A stretch of DNA of 64,000 nt. Origin: Clostridia bacterium. GTDB taxonomy: Bacteria > Bacillota > Clostridia > Oscillospirales > UBA644. Positions 15,141-23,193 of the stretch are shown here, one piece after another. The position numbers and the translations under genes are program-made. The stretch is taken from the NCBI GenBank assembly GCA_017621705.1, contig JAGASR010000028.1, positions 62,001-126,000 on the forward strand, given 5' to 3'. Below the pieces are notes generated by a model. The model was not told where the DNA came from. It saw nothing but the letters and a program-made list of their open reading frames with translations, and ran no database searches. The stretch's first letter is position 1, and every line of letters starts with the position of its first letter.

Positions 15141-15793
15141 CATGTCATTGATTTTCTCAAAGTTTCAAGCGCTTTTTTCTCAAGTCTTGAAACATACGAT
15201 CTGGATATTCCGAGTCTGTCGGCTGTCTCTTTTTGGGTCAATGCGGGCTCGGATAAACCGTAACGTAAAAGAATGATAGAACGCTCTCGTTCGTCAAGAA
15301 GAGATATTGCCTTTGCTAGTTTTTCGGTCTGCATTTTACCGTAAATTTGCTCGACGATATTATCATCCTCGCTGATTATATCCATAAAAGAAAGCGGATT
15401 TCCGTCTTTATCGCAGTCTATCTCGTCATTTATGGAAATATCGTTCGCGGTTTTCTTTTTTGATCTGAAAAACATCAGAATTTCATTTTCGATACACCGC
15501 GCAGCATACGTCGCAAGCTTTGTCGATTTATCGGGATTAAAGCTATCGACAGCCTTTATAAGACCGAGCGAACCGATAGAAATGAGATCATCGGGATCGT
15601 CGGACGACTGATAATATTTTTTAACAATGTGCGCAACGAGACGCATATTACACTCAATAAGTTTTGCACGAGCAGATTTATCGCCCTTTTTCATATGCTC
15701 GAAACATTCACGCTCTTCTGCGGCAGATAGCGGTTTCGGAAATGAACCTGCGGCTGATACATGAAGAATAAGAAAAAACAGATTAAAAAACAT
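15140..15793 (-). CDS. sigK: Sporulation sigma factor K (pro-sigma-K)
   Basis: Start at 15793 (MFFNLFFLILH); AGGGGGTG lies close upstream. The hydrophobic first 20 residues before SFPKPLS are the membrane pro-sequence typical of SigK. Region 2 is complete (NMRLVAHIVKKYY, DDLISIGSLGLIKAV, TKLATYAARCIENEILMFFR) and region 4 ends in a helix-turn-helix (TQKETADRLGISRSYVSRLEKKALETL). SigK directs late mother-cell transcription, coat and cortex genes included, after cleavage by SpoIVFB. The gene is not interrupted by a skin-type element. A dyad overlaps the start codon and a CATATAATA box fits mother-cell -10 rules. The call over SigE rests on the pro-sequence and the FPKPLS junction. Confidence 0.92.
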   Translation of the reverse strand: MFFNLFFLILHVSAAGSFPKPLSAAEERECFEHMKKGDKSARAKLIECNMRLVAHIVKKYYQSSDDPDDLISIGSLGLIKAVDSFNPDKSTKLATYAARCIENEILMFFRSKKKTANDISINDEIDCDKDGNPLSFMDIISEDDNIVEQIYGKMQTEKLAKAISLLDERERSIILLRYGLSEPALTQKETADRLGISRSYVSRLEKKALETLRKSMT

Positions 15794-15825
15794 AAAGCAC
15801 CCCCTGTTCGGTGCTTTATTATATG
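15792..15825 (-). promoter_or_regulatory. Dyad over the sigK start and mother-cell-type -10
   Basis: ATAAAGCACC (15819-15810 on the minus strand) and GGTGCTTTAT (15801-15792) are perfect inverted arms around an 8-base gap. The right arm includes the first two bases of the ATG and touches the ribosome site. CATATAATA (15825-15817) matches the CATANNNTA -10 pattern of late mother-cell sigma factors. Confidence 0.6.
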
Positions 15826-15873
15826 TTTGAAAATACAACGAAAGACCGCGAATGCTTGTCAAAAAAACAGAAA

Positions 15874-15902
15874 AACAGCCCTGCCTGAGCAGAGCTGTTT
15901 TT
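15874..15902 (-). terminator. Terminator after the Gfo/Idh gene
   Basis: AACAGC.CTGC and GCAG.GCTGTT arms around a TCAG loop, followed by T on both strands, so it may act in both directions. On the minus strand it follows the oxidoreductase stop at 15914. Confidence 0.8.
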
Positions 15903-15913
15903 TAACGGAGATA

Positions 15914-17008
15914 TTAGTCCTGATATTCGTTTTTATCGACAGATCTGAAATGTTTGATCTGTTTTGCGTCGTCGATCATTTTGATAACTTCGAGAGCCTG
16001 ATCGAGGGAGATGGGATAAGGAATGCCGTTTACGAGATCATCGTAAAGGGTATCCCAGGGAAGAGTGATCTCTTTATTCGGGGGAGCAACAACTTCTTCT
16101 TCGATCCATCTGATTTCTTCTGCGGATTCGAAAGTTCCGCTTGCGCCGAAGCTGGTAGCGCCGGGGGTTCTGGGGTCAGCTTCGATTCTGTTGAATTTCT
16201 GAGCGGGATCAACATATCTGAGTTTTGCAGTAACCCCGTCAATAATAGCGGAACCGCGGGTACCGTAGATAACGTATTCGGGAACGTGGCAAGCAACGCC
16301 GCTGTTGATTTCCATATCAATAATACGGCCGTTTTCGCCTTCGAAGATCATCTTGATAGCGTCTTCGCAGTCACCTGCAGCGGTAACACAGTCAAGGTGA
16401 GAGAACATACGTTTAACAGGGCTATCGAGAAGACGGAGAGAATGGTCAACGATATGGGGACCCCAGTTAAGGATCATACCGCCGCCGAATTCGTTAAGAG
16501 TCTGCCAGTCGTTACGACGGCCGAAACTGTTACGTGCAAGTCTGATCTCATGAACAAAACCGAGGATACCGGAGTCAATAAGCTTTCTTACGTATTCATA
16601 ACCACGTTCAAAACGGCGGTTGTGACGGACGAAAAGTCTGCCGTATTTGCCGCTGTCGCTGATCTCTTTAAGTTCAGCAGCCTGAGCGTAAGTGCAGGAC
16701 ATGGGTTTTTCGATAAGAACATGTTTACCTGCAAGAAGAGCCATTTTTGCATGAGCATAATGGTCAACGGAACGGGTAGCGATATCTACTATTTCAACAT
16801 CGGGATCAGCGATAAGATCTTCAATCTTGGTGTAGCATTTACAACCGGGGAAACGTTCTTTGATAAGTTCAAGACGTTCGGGGATTATATCGCAGCCTGC
16901 AACGTAGGTAAATTTATCGGGAACATCCATAAGTTCGCCCATATGCATGCCTTTACCTGCGCGGCCAATACCGACAAGACCGAGGCGGATTATTCTTTTA
17001 TTTTCCAT
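15914..17008 (-). CDS. Gfo/Idh/MocA family oxidoreductase
   Basis: Start at 17008 (MENKRIIRLGL) has AGAGGAG 8 bases upstream; an upstream ATG at 17065 lies inside the promoter. 364 residues. An N-terminal Rossmann fold begins LGLVGIGRAGKGMHMGEL. The family EKP motif is present as HVLIEKPMSCTYAQAAE, and GGGMILNWGPHIVDHSLRLL supplies the conserved Asp-x-x-x-His segment of the C-terminal domain. These enzymes oxidise or reduce sugars and inositols with NAD(P). It is a single-gene transcript with its own promoter and terminator. The substrate cannot be told. Confidence 0.9.
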   Translation of the reverse strand: MENKRIIRLGLVGIGRAGKGMHMGELMDVPDKFTYVAGCDIIPERLELIKERFPGCKCYTKIEDLIADPDVEIVDIATRSVDHYAHAKMALLAGKHVLIEKPMSCTYAQAAELKEISDSGKYGRLFVRHNRRFERGYEYVRKLIDSGILGFVHEIRLARNSFGRRNDWQTLNEFGGGMILNWGPHIVDHSLRLLDSPVKRMFSHLDCVTAAGDCEDAIKMIFEGENGRIIDMEINSGVACHVPEYVIYGTRGSAIIDGVTAKLRYVDPAQKFNRIEADPRTPGATSFGASGTFESAEEIRWIEEEVVAPPNKEITLPWDTLYDDLVNGIPYPISLDQALEVIKMIDDAKQIKHFRSVDKNEYQD

Positions 17009-17051
17009 AGTAAAACTCCTCTCTGTTATTAACAGAAATAAATTTTTATTA

Positions 17052-17080
17052 ATTTTAACATACAAGAACTACAAAGTCAA
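17052..17080 (-). promoter_or_regulatory. Promoter of the Gfo/Idh gene
   Basis: Minus-strand TTGACT (17080-17075), 17-base spacer, TAAAAT (17057-17052). Confidence 0.75.
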
Positions 17081-17090
17081 GAGGTTTCAC

Positions 17091-17120
17091 AAAAAAAATC
17101 GGTGCTGAAAAACAGCACCG
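17091..17120 (-). terminator. Terminator after mreB
   Basis: CGGTGCTG / CAGCACCG stem (17100-17120) with a five-base loop, followed on the minus strand by eight T. Confidence 0.92.
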
Positions 17121-17136
17121 TTATTATTTCGGACCA

Positions 17137-18159
17137 TCAGCCCCAGAGTTTTTTATTCGGGGAGTTTGCTTTGATAGCAGAAAGATCGCCGACAAGTTCA
17201 AACGCCGCACCTGTTCCTTTTGCAACACAGGAAACAGCATCGTCCGCAACGTAAACACGGATACCGACATACTCTGCAATCATCTTATCAAAGCCATAGA
17301 TAAGGCTTCCGCCGCCGGTCATAATGATACCGTCAAGAGAAATATCACCGATAAGTTCGGGCGGAGTACGGGAAAGAACATCATGAGTCGCTTCCGCAAC
17401 AGTTCTACCCGGTTCGAGATACGCTTCCATGGTATCTTCGGAAGTGATTGTAAATTCACGGGGAAGACCTGAAGTAAGGTCTCTGCCTCGAACGGTCATC
17501 GAAAGCTTTTCGGGACGGGGGGAAAGACAGCCGATACGCATTTTAATATCTTCTGCAGTTCTTTCGCCGATGAGAATACCCCATTCTTTTCTGATAAACT
17601 TAACGAGAGCTTCGTCAAATCTGTCGCCTGCTACCTTAACGCTTTCGGAAACGACAACGTCACCTAAAGAAATAACGGCAATATCCGCTGTTCCGCCGCC
17701 GATATCGATAACCATTACACCTCTGGGTTTGGAAATATCTATACCTGCGCCGATTGCGGCAGCCATAGGTTCTTCGATAAGTTCGACAGTCTTTGCGCCA
17801 GCATTGAGAGCAGCGTCTCTTACTGCACGTTCTTCAACTTCGTTAATTCTTGAAGGGATACAAACGACGATATTCGGACGGAAGATAGAATGTCCGTTAA
17901 CACGCTTAATAAAATATTTAAGCATACGTTCGGTCGTTTCGTAATCGGATATAACGCCGTCACGCAAAGGACGGATGGCGAGGATATTGCCGGGAGTTCT
18001 GCCGAGCATTTCCTGCGCTTCTACGCCGACTTTGAGTATTTTTCCCGTTGTTCTGTCAATAGCGACAACGGAGGGTTCGCGTAAAACGATCCCCTTACCT
18101 CTGACATAGATCAGAACAGAGGCAGTTCCAAGGTCTATACCTATATTTTTTTCAAACAT
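17137..18159 (-). CDS. mreB: Actin-like cell-shape protein MreB
   Basis: 340 residues, usual length for MreB/Mbl. Actin-fold ATP motifs: IGIDLGTASVLIYV (phosphate 1), VMVIDIGGGTADIAVISLG (phosphate 2) and IIMTGGGSLIYG (adenosine). EEPMAAAIGAGI is the usual connecting helix. MreB polymers on the membrane guide the side-wall peptidoglycan machinery of rods. A good AAAGGA site precedes the ATG. It lies 12 bases behind a membrane protein gene and shares its promoter. No mreC or mreD is next to it, so it may be a paralogue such as Mbl. Confidence 0.95.
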   Translation of the reverse strand: MFEKNIGIDLGTASVLIYVRGKGIVLREPSVVAIDRTTGKILKVGVEAQEMLGRTPGNILAIRPLRDGVISDYETTERMLKYFIKRVNGHSIFRPNIVVCIPSRINEVEERAVRDAALNAGAKTVELIEEPMAAAIGAGIDISKPRGVMVIDIGGGTADIAVISLGDVVVSESVKVAGDRFDEALVKFIRKEWGILIGERTAEDIKMRIGCLSPRPEKLSMTVRGRDLTSGLPREFTITSEDTMEAYLEPGRTVAEATHDVLSRTPPELIGDISLDGIIMTGGGSLIYGFDKMIAEYVGIRVYVADDAVSCVAKGTGAAFELVGDLSAIKANSPNKKLWG

Positions 18160-18171
18160 CTTTTTATTCCT

Positions 18172-18765
18172 TTATGAGTTTGTTTCGGGTTCGGAAGAAA
18201 GCTCCTCCGATACGAGTGTTGTGTTGGTTTGTTTGGTTGTTGTGGGTAAAAGATAATCTTTCATGTGTTTGACAAGACATGCTGCGACACATGCAGATGC
18301 CGCATAGTCAAAATAAAAATCAAAAAGAAACGTGCCCAGCCATCCGACAAAAATAATTGCGAAAATTGTCATATCTTCAATGACGCTGTCCATGAGTATT
18401 TTCGGTTCGTAAATATCGGTAATTTCGTCGGAATACAGGTCTTCACGTGCAAACATCATCATGGCAATAAGCACGATAAAAGTTATTGCGAGAGGGATCG
18501 CAACCCAGGTCTCGGGACGGACCGTTGCATAATCAAGCTCTGAAACAAACATGAAAAACGAATAGTATATCAAATAAACACAAATGATTGCAAAAACAAT
18601 GCAAACCATTGCTTTTATCGGTTTTTTTGAAGTTGAAGATGCCGACTGAATACCTTTGAAAAGCATCAGACAGCCCGAAACAACAAAAGCAAAACAAGAT
18701 CCGAAGATACCGACAAGTATCTGAAGGATACCGAGAATAAGATGAATACAAATTTCTTTTTTCAT
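18172..18765 (-). CDS. Multi-pass membrane protein, unknown
   Basis: Start placed at 18765 (MKKEICIHLILG), since a strong promoter covers 18817-18845 and rules out the longer frame from 18834; only a weak GGA serves it. 197 residues with five or six hydrophobic helices (about 6-28, 35-50, 55-80, 88-108, 128-150) and a short polar tail rich in Thr, Glu and Ser. No family motif recognised. It is co-transcribed with mreB 12 bases downstream, and the promoter faces away from dacA, so a wall-related role is possible but only inferred from position. Confidence 0.72.
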   Translation of the reverse strand: MKKEICIHLILGILQILVGIFGSCFAFVVSGCLMLFKGIQSASSTSKKPIKAMVCIVFAIICVYLIYYSFFMFVSELDYATVRPETWVAIPLAITFIVLIAMMMFAREDLYSDEITDIYEPKILMDSVIEDMTIFAIIFVGWLGTFLFDFYFDYAASACVAACLVKHMKDYLLPTTTKQTNTTLVSEELSSEPETNS

Positions 18766-18816
18766 AGTCTGATCCGAAAAATACCTCTCATTTTTATTTA
18801 AAATTCTACATATATC

Positions 18817-18845
18817 ATTATACAACATAATCAACTTCTTGTCAA
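18817..18845 (-). promoter_or_regulatory. Promoter of the membrane protein-mreB operon
   Basis: Consensus TTGACA (18845-18840), 17-base spacer, TATAAT (18822-18817) on the minus strand. Confidence 0.92.
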
Positions 18846-18870
18846 GCGGTAAATTTCTTAAATTTGCTAC

Positions 18871-18899
18871 TTGACTAAATTATTAAAATATATTATAAT
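18871..18899 (+). promoter_or_regulatory. Promoter of dacA
   Basis: TTGACT (18871-18876), 17-base spacer, TATAAT (18894-18899). It is divergent from the mreB-side promoter, with 25 bases between the two -35 boxes. Confidence 0.88.
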
Positions 18900-18969
18900 A
18901 TAATAAGATATTAAGTAGAATCCTGATGACAAACGATAAACAGTATAATAACCTAAGGAGACGAAAACA

Positions 18970-20391
18970 ATGTACTGTCAGCTAAAAAAACTGATCTGCT
19001 GTTTAATAATAACCATAATGATCTGCTCAATGATTCCGTTGCAGGTGTTTGCTGCGCCTGATGGAATAACGGGTGGAGCATACGTTGTAATGGATGCGGA
19101 AACAGGTCAGGTGCTGATCGAAAAAAATATGGATCAGCAGCTATATCCCGCAAGCATAACGAAGATCATGACTATTCTTCTGGCGGTTGAAAACGCAAAC
19201 CCCGAAACCGTCGTTACCGTATCCCCCGAAGCTACAATTCTTGATAAGGACAAGTATTCGGACAGCATGCATATCGCTCTTACTTCCGGTGAAAACATCA
19301 GACTTGAAGACCTTATGTATGCAACAATGATCGAATCCGCGAACGATGCGGCAAACTGCGTTGCAGAGGCTGTTTCGGGAAATAACGAAGCATTCGCAAA
19401 GCTCATGAACGAAAGAGCCGTTCAGCTCGGTGCTAAAAACACTAATTTTACAAACCCACACGGTCTTCCCGACGATAATCACGTCACAACCGCATATGAC
19501 ATGGCACAGATAACGAGATTTGCAATCACAAATGATGCATTTCTGAAGATCTTTTCTACCGTTATATACGATATTCCCCCGGATAATAAAAAGACGGAAG
19601 TTCTCACTATCTCAAACAGATTTTCGATGATAAAAAAGAACGATCCTACTTACTACGAAGGCATAATCGGCGGTAAAACAGGTTATACTGTCCCTGCGGG
19701 ATATACAGGCGTTGCAGTTGCTAAAAGAGGGGATAAAACTCTCGTAGCTGTTGTTATGGGTTCAACTTCGGGTGCAAATCGTTTTGCAGATCTGAAAACG
19801 CTCCTCGACTACGGTTTCGACAATTTCGTTAAAACACCGATAACAACAACAGACGTTAAACCGACTGTTTCACAGGTCATAGAAAACGATAAGATAGTTG
19901 CTACTGTTGCTGTAAGTCCCAGTAACGATATGTATTATTTAAGACATTCATCTGTTTCAGAATCAGATGTTACATTTACTGTTGATATAAAAGATTCATA
20001 CAGCTGGTATGATATCCAGCCTACTGTAACGGTATCGGTACCCGAAAATACATATATGTATTCGCAGATCGGTTCTTTTGCTCTTACTCATACAGAAAAA
20101 CAACTCACTAACCCCATTCCGGTACAGGGAAGCACTTCAACTTCAACAGAAAACGAAACAGATAAAAAAGAAGAAGAGAAAACACCCGTTGAAAGAAAAC
20201 CGTTATCTACGGGCCTTAAAGTATTTCTTATAATTCTTGCTGTCGTACTTATTCTTGTAGGCGGTCTTATTATTGTATTCTTTGTTTCCAATGCAAGAAG
20301 AAGAAAACGCGACAAACTCAGAAGACTCAAGAGACAAGAAATGTACGAAAAATCCAGAAGAGAAATGCTCGTTTCTCAAGGCAAACATTAA
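18970..20391 (+). CDS. dacA: D-alanyl-D-alanine carboxypeptidase (PBP5 type)
   Basis: 473 residues. Signal peptide ending near VFAAP (residue 28). The serine-peptidase S11 motifs are complete: PASITKIMT (nucleophile Ser and Lys), ESANDAANC (SxN) and GGKTGYT (KTG). A C-terminal beta-sandwich follows, then a Thr/Lys/Glu-rich linker, one membrane helix (about 418-440) and an Arg/Lys-rich tail, so it is anchored by a true helix rather than the usual amphipathic end. It trims the last D-Ala from peptidoglycan stem peptides. AAGGAG stands 9 bases before the ATG. It may continue into the yerC-like and rseP genes. Confidence 0.94.
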   Translation: MYCQLKKLICCLIITIMICSMIPLQVFAAPDGITGGAYVVMDAETGQVLIEKNMDQQLYPASITKIMTILLAVENANPETVVTVSPEATILDKDKYSDSMHIALTSGENIRLEDLMYATMIESANDAANCVAEAVSGNNEAFAKLMNERAVQLGAKNTNFTNPHGLPDDNHVTTAYDMAQITRFAITNDAFLKIFSTVIYDIPPDNKKTEVLTISNRFSMIKKNDPTYYEGIIGGKTGYTVPAGYTGVAVAKRGDKTLVAVVMGSTSGANRFADLKTLLDYGFDNFVKTPITTTDVKPTVSQVIENDKIVATVAVSPSNDMYYLRHSSVSESDVTFTVDIKDSYSWYDIQPTVTVSVPENTYMYSQIGSFALTHTEKQLTNPIPVQGSTSTSTENETDKKEEEKTPVERKPLSTGLKVFLIILAVVLILVGGLIIVFFVSNARRRKRDKLRRLKRQEMYEKSRREMLVSQGKH

Positions 20392-20429
20392 TAAAAAGAA
20401 AAAAATTTAGAGATAAGAAGGCTACTGCT

Positions 20430-20720
20430 ATGACAGACAAACTCAGAAACGAACAGATGGATATGCTTATCCAGGCGATACTTTCACTCAAGACACCGGA
20501 TGATTGTTACGCTTTTCTTGAAGACTTATGCACCGTATCCGAGCTTAAGAGCATGGAACAGAGATTTACCGTTGCACGAATGCTCACGGACGGAATGCAG
20601 TATGCCGACATTGTCGGAAAAACAGGCGCATCCACAGCTACCATTTCGAGAGTAAACAGAGCTCTTATGTACGGCGCCGATGGCTACCAGAAAGTTATTA
20701 AAAAAATCAAAGAGCAATAA
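20430..20720 (+). CDS. YerC/YecD-type TrpR-like regulator
   Basis: 96 residues, all helical. The middle (LEDLCTVSELKSMEQRFTVARMLTDGMQYADIV) and the helix-turn-helix (KTGASTATISRVNRALMYG) match the YerC/YecD branch of the Trp-repressor fold, as does the length. Its target is unknown in most bacteria. AAGAAGG precedes the start. It lies between dacA and rseP, 38 and 67 bases from them, so a shared transcript is likely. Confidence 0.9.
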   Translation: MTDKLRNEQMDMLIQAILSLKTPDDCYAFLEDLCTVSELKSMEQRFTVARMLTDGMQYADIVGKTGASTATISRVNRALMYGADGYQKVIKKIKEQ

Positions 20721-20787
20721 AATAATCCGTAAAATACAGTCATACATATTAATTACGGAAATAAAACCCTTTCGCATCGGAGAATAA

Positions 20788-22092
20788 ATGGAAATCCTTT
20801 TACAGATAATCTACACCGTTCTTGTCCTCGGGGCACTTATATTTATACATGAGTTCGGTCACTTCATAACTGCAAAACTGTCGGGCGTTAAAGTCAATGA
20901 ATTTGCGTTGGGCATGGGCCCTACCCTATTAAAATTCCAGGGTAAAGAGACGAAATACGCAATAAGACTTTTTCCTATCGGCGGATTTGTCGCAATGGAA
21001 GGCGAAGATGAAGAAAGCGAAGATGAACGGTCTTTCAGTAAAAAAAGCGTTTGGAAGAGGATGATAATAGTTGTGGCAGGTGCCGCAATGAACCTTATTC
21101 TCGGATTTGTTATAACTACAGCGCTCGTTATTCTTTCTACGATTTCCGCTTCAACGACCGTTCTCGGTTTTGAAGAAAATGCTGTTTCCAACACAGCGGG
21201 ACTTCAGTCGGGAGACCGCATAGTTGAAATCAACGGAAAAGAGATAAATTCGTACGGAGATATCAAAAAAGCTTTTTCTTTAGTAGAAAGCGACACACTC
21301 GATATTAAAGTTATCCGTAAAGGAGCGGAGACTTATCTTGAAGATGTCAAATTTCCGTCTGTCGATAAAAACGGAAAAACAAGACCTCAAATCGATTTCA
21401 AGATATCATCGGGGCTTCCGTCCACAACAGTCGGCGGATTTATCGAAGGAGCATTGTCAAAAGATACAGGACTTTCGATCGGAGATAAGATCGTAAAAAT
21501 CAACGGCAGAAAGATCAGTATTTATACAGACATTGCGACCGCTTTTTCTGTTGCATACAATGAAAACACGCTTGATATCGAAGTTGAAAGAGACGGCAAA
21601 ATCGTATTACTTGAAGATGTTACTTTCCCTGTTTTTGAAGCGGCAGAAGGTCTGACATCACCCGATCTTGACTTCAAAGTCAGAGCAGACGAAAAAACTG
21701 TTTTTAACATAATCAAGCACTCCGTTTTCAGAACAAGATCATTCGTAACTCTTATGTATGATACGATAATAGATATGGTTACGGGAAAGCTTTCCGTTAA
21801 ATACGTTTCGGGACCGGTCGGAACATCGAGCGTTATTTACGAGGCGGCACAGTCAGGTTTTGAAACATTACTTTCTCTTGTCGCACTCATTTCGATTAAC
21901 CTTGCTGTTGTAAATCTCCTTCCACTCCCCGCGCTTGACGGCGGACGGTTTGTATTTCTGCTTATCGAACTTATTTTCAGAAAGAAAGTTCCGCAGGAAG
22001 TTGAAGGAACAATTAATTTTATCGGACTGGCGGCTTTGATGATATTGATGGTTGTCATTGTTTTCAAAGATATATTCTTCCCGATAGTATAA
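20788..22092 (+). CDS. rseP: Site-2 membrane metalloprotease RseP
   Basis: 434 residues with the M50 zinc motif HEFGH in the first helix, a second zinc-side motif NLLPLPALDGGR near residue 380, and two PDZ-type domains in between (about 130-180 and 205-255, each with SGDRIVEINGK or IGDKIVKINGR). Four membrane helices. RseP-type proteases cut anti-sigma factors and remnant signal peptides inside the membrane. GGAG stands 7 bases before the ATG. The usual clostridial order dxr-rseP-ispG is partly kept: ispG follows 16 bases later, but no dxr is seen upstream. It is not SpoIVFB, which lacks PDZ domains. Confidence 0.95.
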   Translation: MEILLQIIYTVLVLGALIFIHEFGHFITAKLSGVKVNEFALGMGPTLLKFQGKETKYAIRLFPIGGFVAMEGEDEESEDERSFSKKSVWKRMIIVVAGAAMNLILGFVITTALVILSTISASTTVLGFEENAVSNTAGLQSGDRIVEINGKEINSYGDIKKAFSLVESDTLDIKVIRKGAETYLEDVKFPSVDKNGKTRPQIDFKISSGLPSTTVGGFIEGALSKDTGLSIGDKIVKINGRKISIYTDIATAFSVAYNENTLDIEVERDGKIVLLEDVTFPVFEAAEGLTSPDLDFKVRADEKTVFNIIKHSVFRTRSFVTLMYDTIIDMVTGKLSVKYVSGPVGTSSVIYEAAQSGFETLLSLVALISINLAVVNLLPLPALDGGRFVFLLIELIFRKKVPQEVEGTINFIGLAALMILMVVIVFKDIFFPIV

Positions 22093-22108
22093 ATTAAGGA
22101 ACTAAAAA

Positions 22109-23167
22109 ATGATATATAAGACCGTTAATGTCGGCGCCGTCACGGTAGGCGGCGCCGCTCCGATTTCAGTGCAATCCATGTGCTCAATTCCGTTTTCGAG
22201 ATTTGACGAGCTTGTACGCCAGGCAAAAGAACTCGAAGAAGCGGGATGCGAGATATTGAGAGTCTCCGTTCCCGATAAGGAAAGCGCCGAAGGATTTGCA
22301 AAGCTAAAAAAAGAACTTAAAATTCCGCTTGTTGCAGATATTCACTTTGATTACAGAATGGCGCTCGCTTCAATCGATGCAGGTGCAGATAAGATAAGAA
22401 TCAATCCCGGAAATATCGGAAAAGAGCATATTAAAAAAGTTACAGAGAGAGCTAAAGAAAGACATATACCGATAAGAGTCGGCATAAACAGCGGATCTCT
22501 TGAAAAAGATATATTAAACAAATATGGTTCACCGACTGCCGAAGCTCTCGCGGAAAGCGCAAGAAATAACGTTAAATTACTTGAAGACCTCGATTTCGGA
22601 GACATGATCGTTTCGATCAAATGTTCGGATGTCAGAAAGACAGTCGATGCATACAGAATATTCGATCGAATGAACGACGGACGATACCCTCTTCATGTCG
22701 GTGTTACGGAGGCGGGAACGCTTCACTCGGGTCTGATAAAAAATTCAGTCGGAATCGGTGCCCTTTTGCTCGACGGAATAGGAAGCACGATCAGATATTC
22801 GATCTCTGCGCCTCCCGTTGAAGAAATAGTTGCGGCAAAGACCTTACTCCGTTCCCTCGGACTTCGAGAAGAAGGCGTTGAGATAGTCGCATGCCCGACT
22901 TGCGGCAGAACAACAACTGATGTAATGGGTCTGGCAGCAGAGCTTGAACAAAAGCTATCATCCGTAAAAAAACATATGAAAGTCGCAGTTATGGGCTGTG
23001 TAGTTAACGGGCCCGGAGAAGCCGCAGAAGCGGATATAGGACTTACCGGAGCCGACGGTAAATATGTAATTTTCGCAAAAGACGAAAACGGTCAGTCAAA
23101 GATCGTTTTAAGAGGCGTTGACAGACAAACAGCAACAGAATACATAATAAAAGAATGTTATAAATAA
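22109..23167 (+). CDS. ispG: 4-hydroxy-3-methylbut-2-enyl diphosphate synthase
   Basis: 352 residues, normal for the short bacterial IspG (GcpE). It catalyses the penultimate MEP-pathway step to isoprenoid precursors with a [4Fe-4S] cluster. N-terminal TIM barrel: VGAVTVGGAAPISVQSMCS, LVADIHFDYRMA and ADKIRINPGNIG. C-terminal cluster domain: VACPTCGRT (two Cys) and VMGCVVNGPGEA (third Cys), followed by EADIGLTG. It is in operon with rseP and pyrD. Regulation is not visible beyond the shared transcript. Confidence 0.97.
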   Translation: MIYKTVNVGAVTVGGAAPISVQSMCSIPFSRFDELVRQAKELEEAGCEILRVSVPDKESAEGFAKLKKELKIPLVADIHFDYRMALASIDAGADKIRINPGNIGKEHIKKVTERAKERHIPIRVGINSGSLEKDILNKYGSPTAEALAESARNNVKLLEDLDFGDMIVSIKCSDVRKTVDAYRIFDRMNDGRYPLHVGVTEAGTLHSGLIKNSVGIGALLLDGIGSTIRYSISAPPVEEIVAAKTLLRSLGLREEGVEIVACPTCGRTTTDVMGLAAELEQKLSSVKKHMKVAVMGCVVNGPGEAAEADIGLTGADGKYVIFAKDENGQSKIVLRGVDRQTATEYIIKECYK

Positions 23168-23193
23168 AGGATCAATAAAGAGAGGTAAATATT

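Noticed and set aside
15761-17032. Long open frame on the plus strand antisense to sigK and the Gfo/Idh gene
   Set aside because: It lies over two well-matched genes on the other strand, has no ribosome site and a Cys/Phe-rich shadow composition.
18766-18834. Longer start for the membrane protein before mreB
   Set aside because: The codons would lie inside a consensus promoter (18817-18845), upstream of the transcript start.
20788-22092. Reading the M50 protease as SpoIVFB, partner of pro-sigma-K
   Set aside because: It has two PDZ domains and lies before ispG, as RseP does; SpoIVFB has neither.
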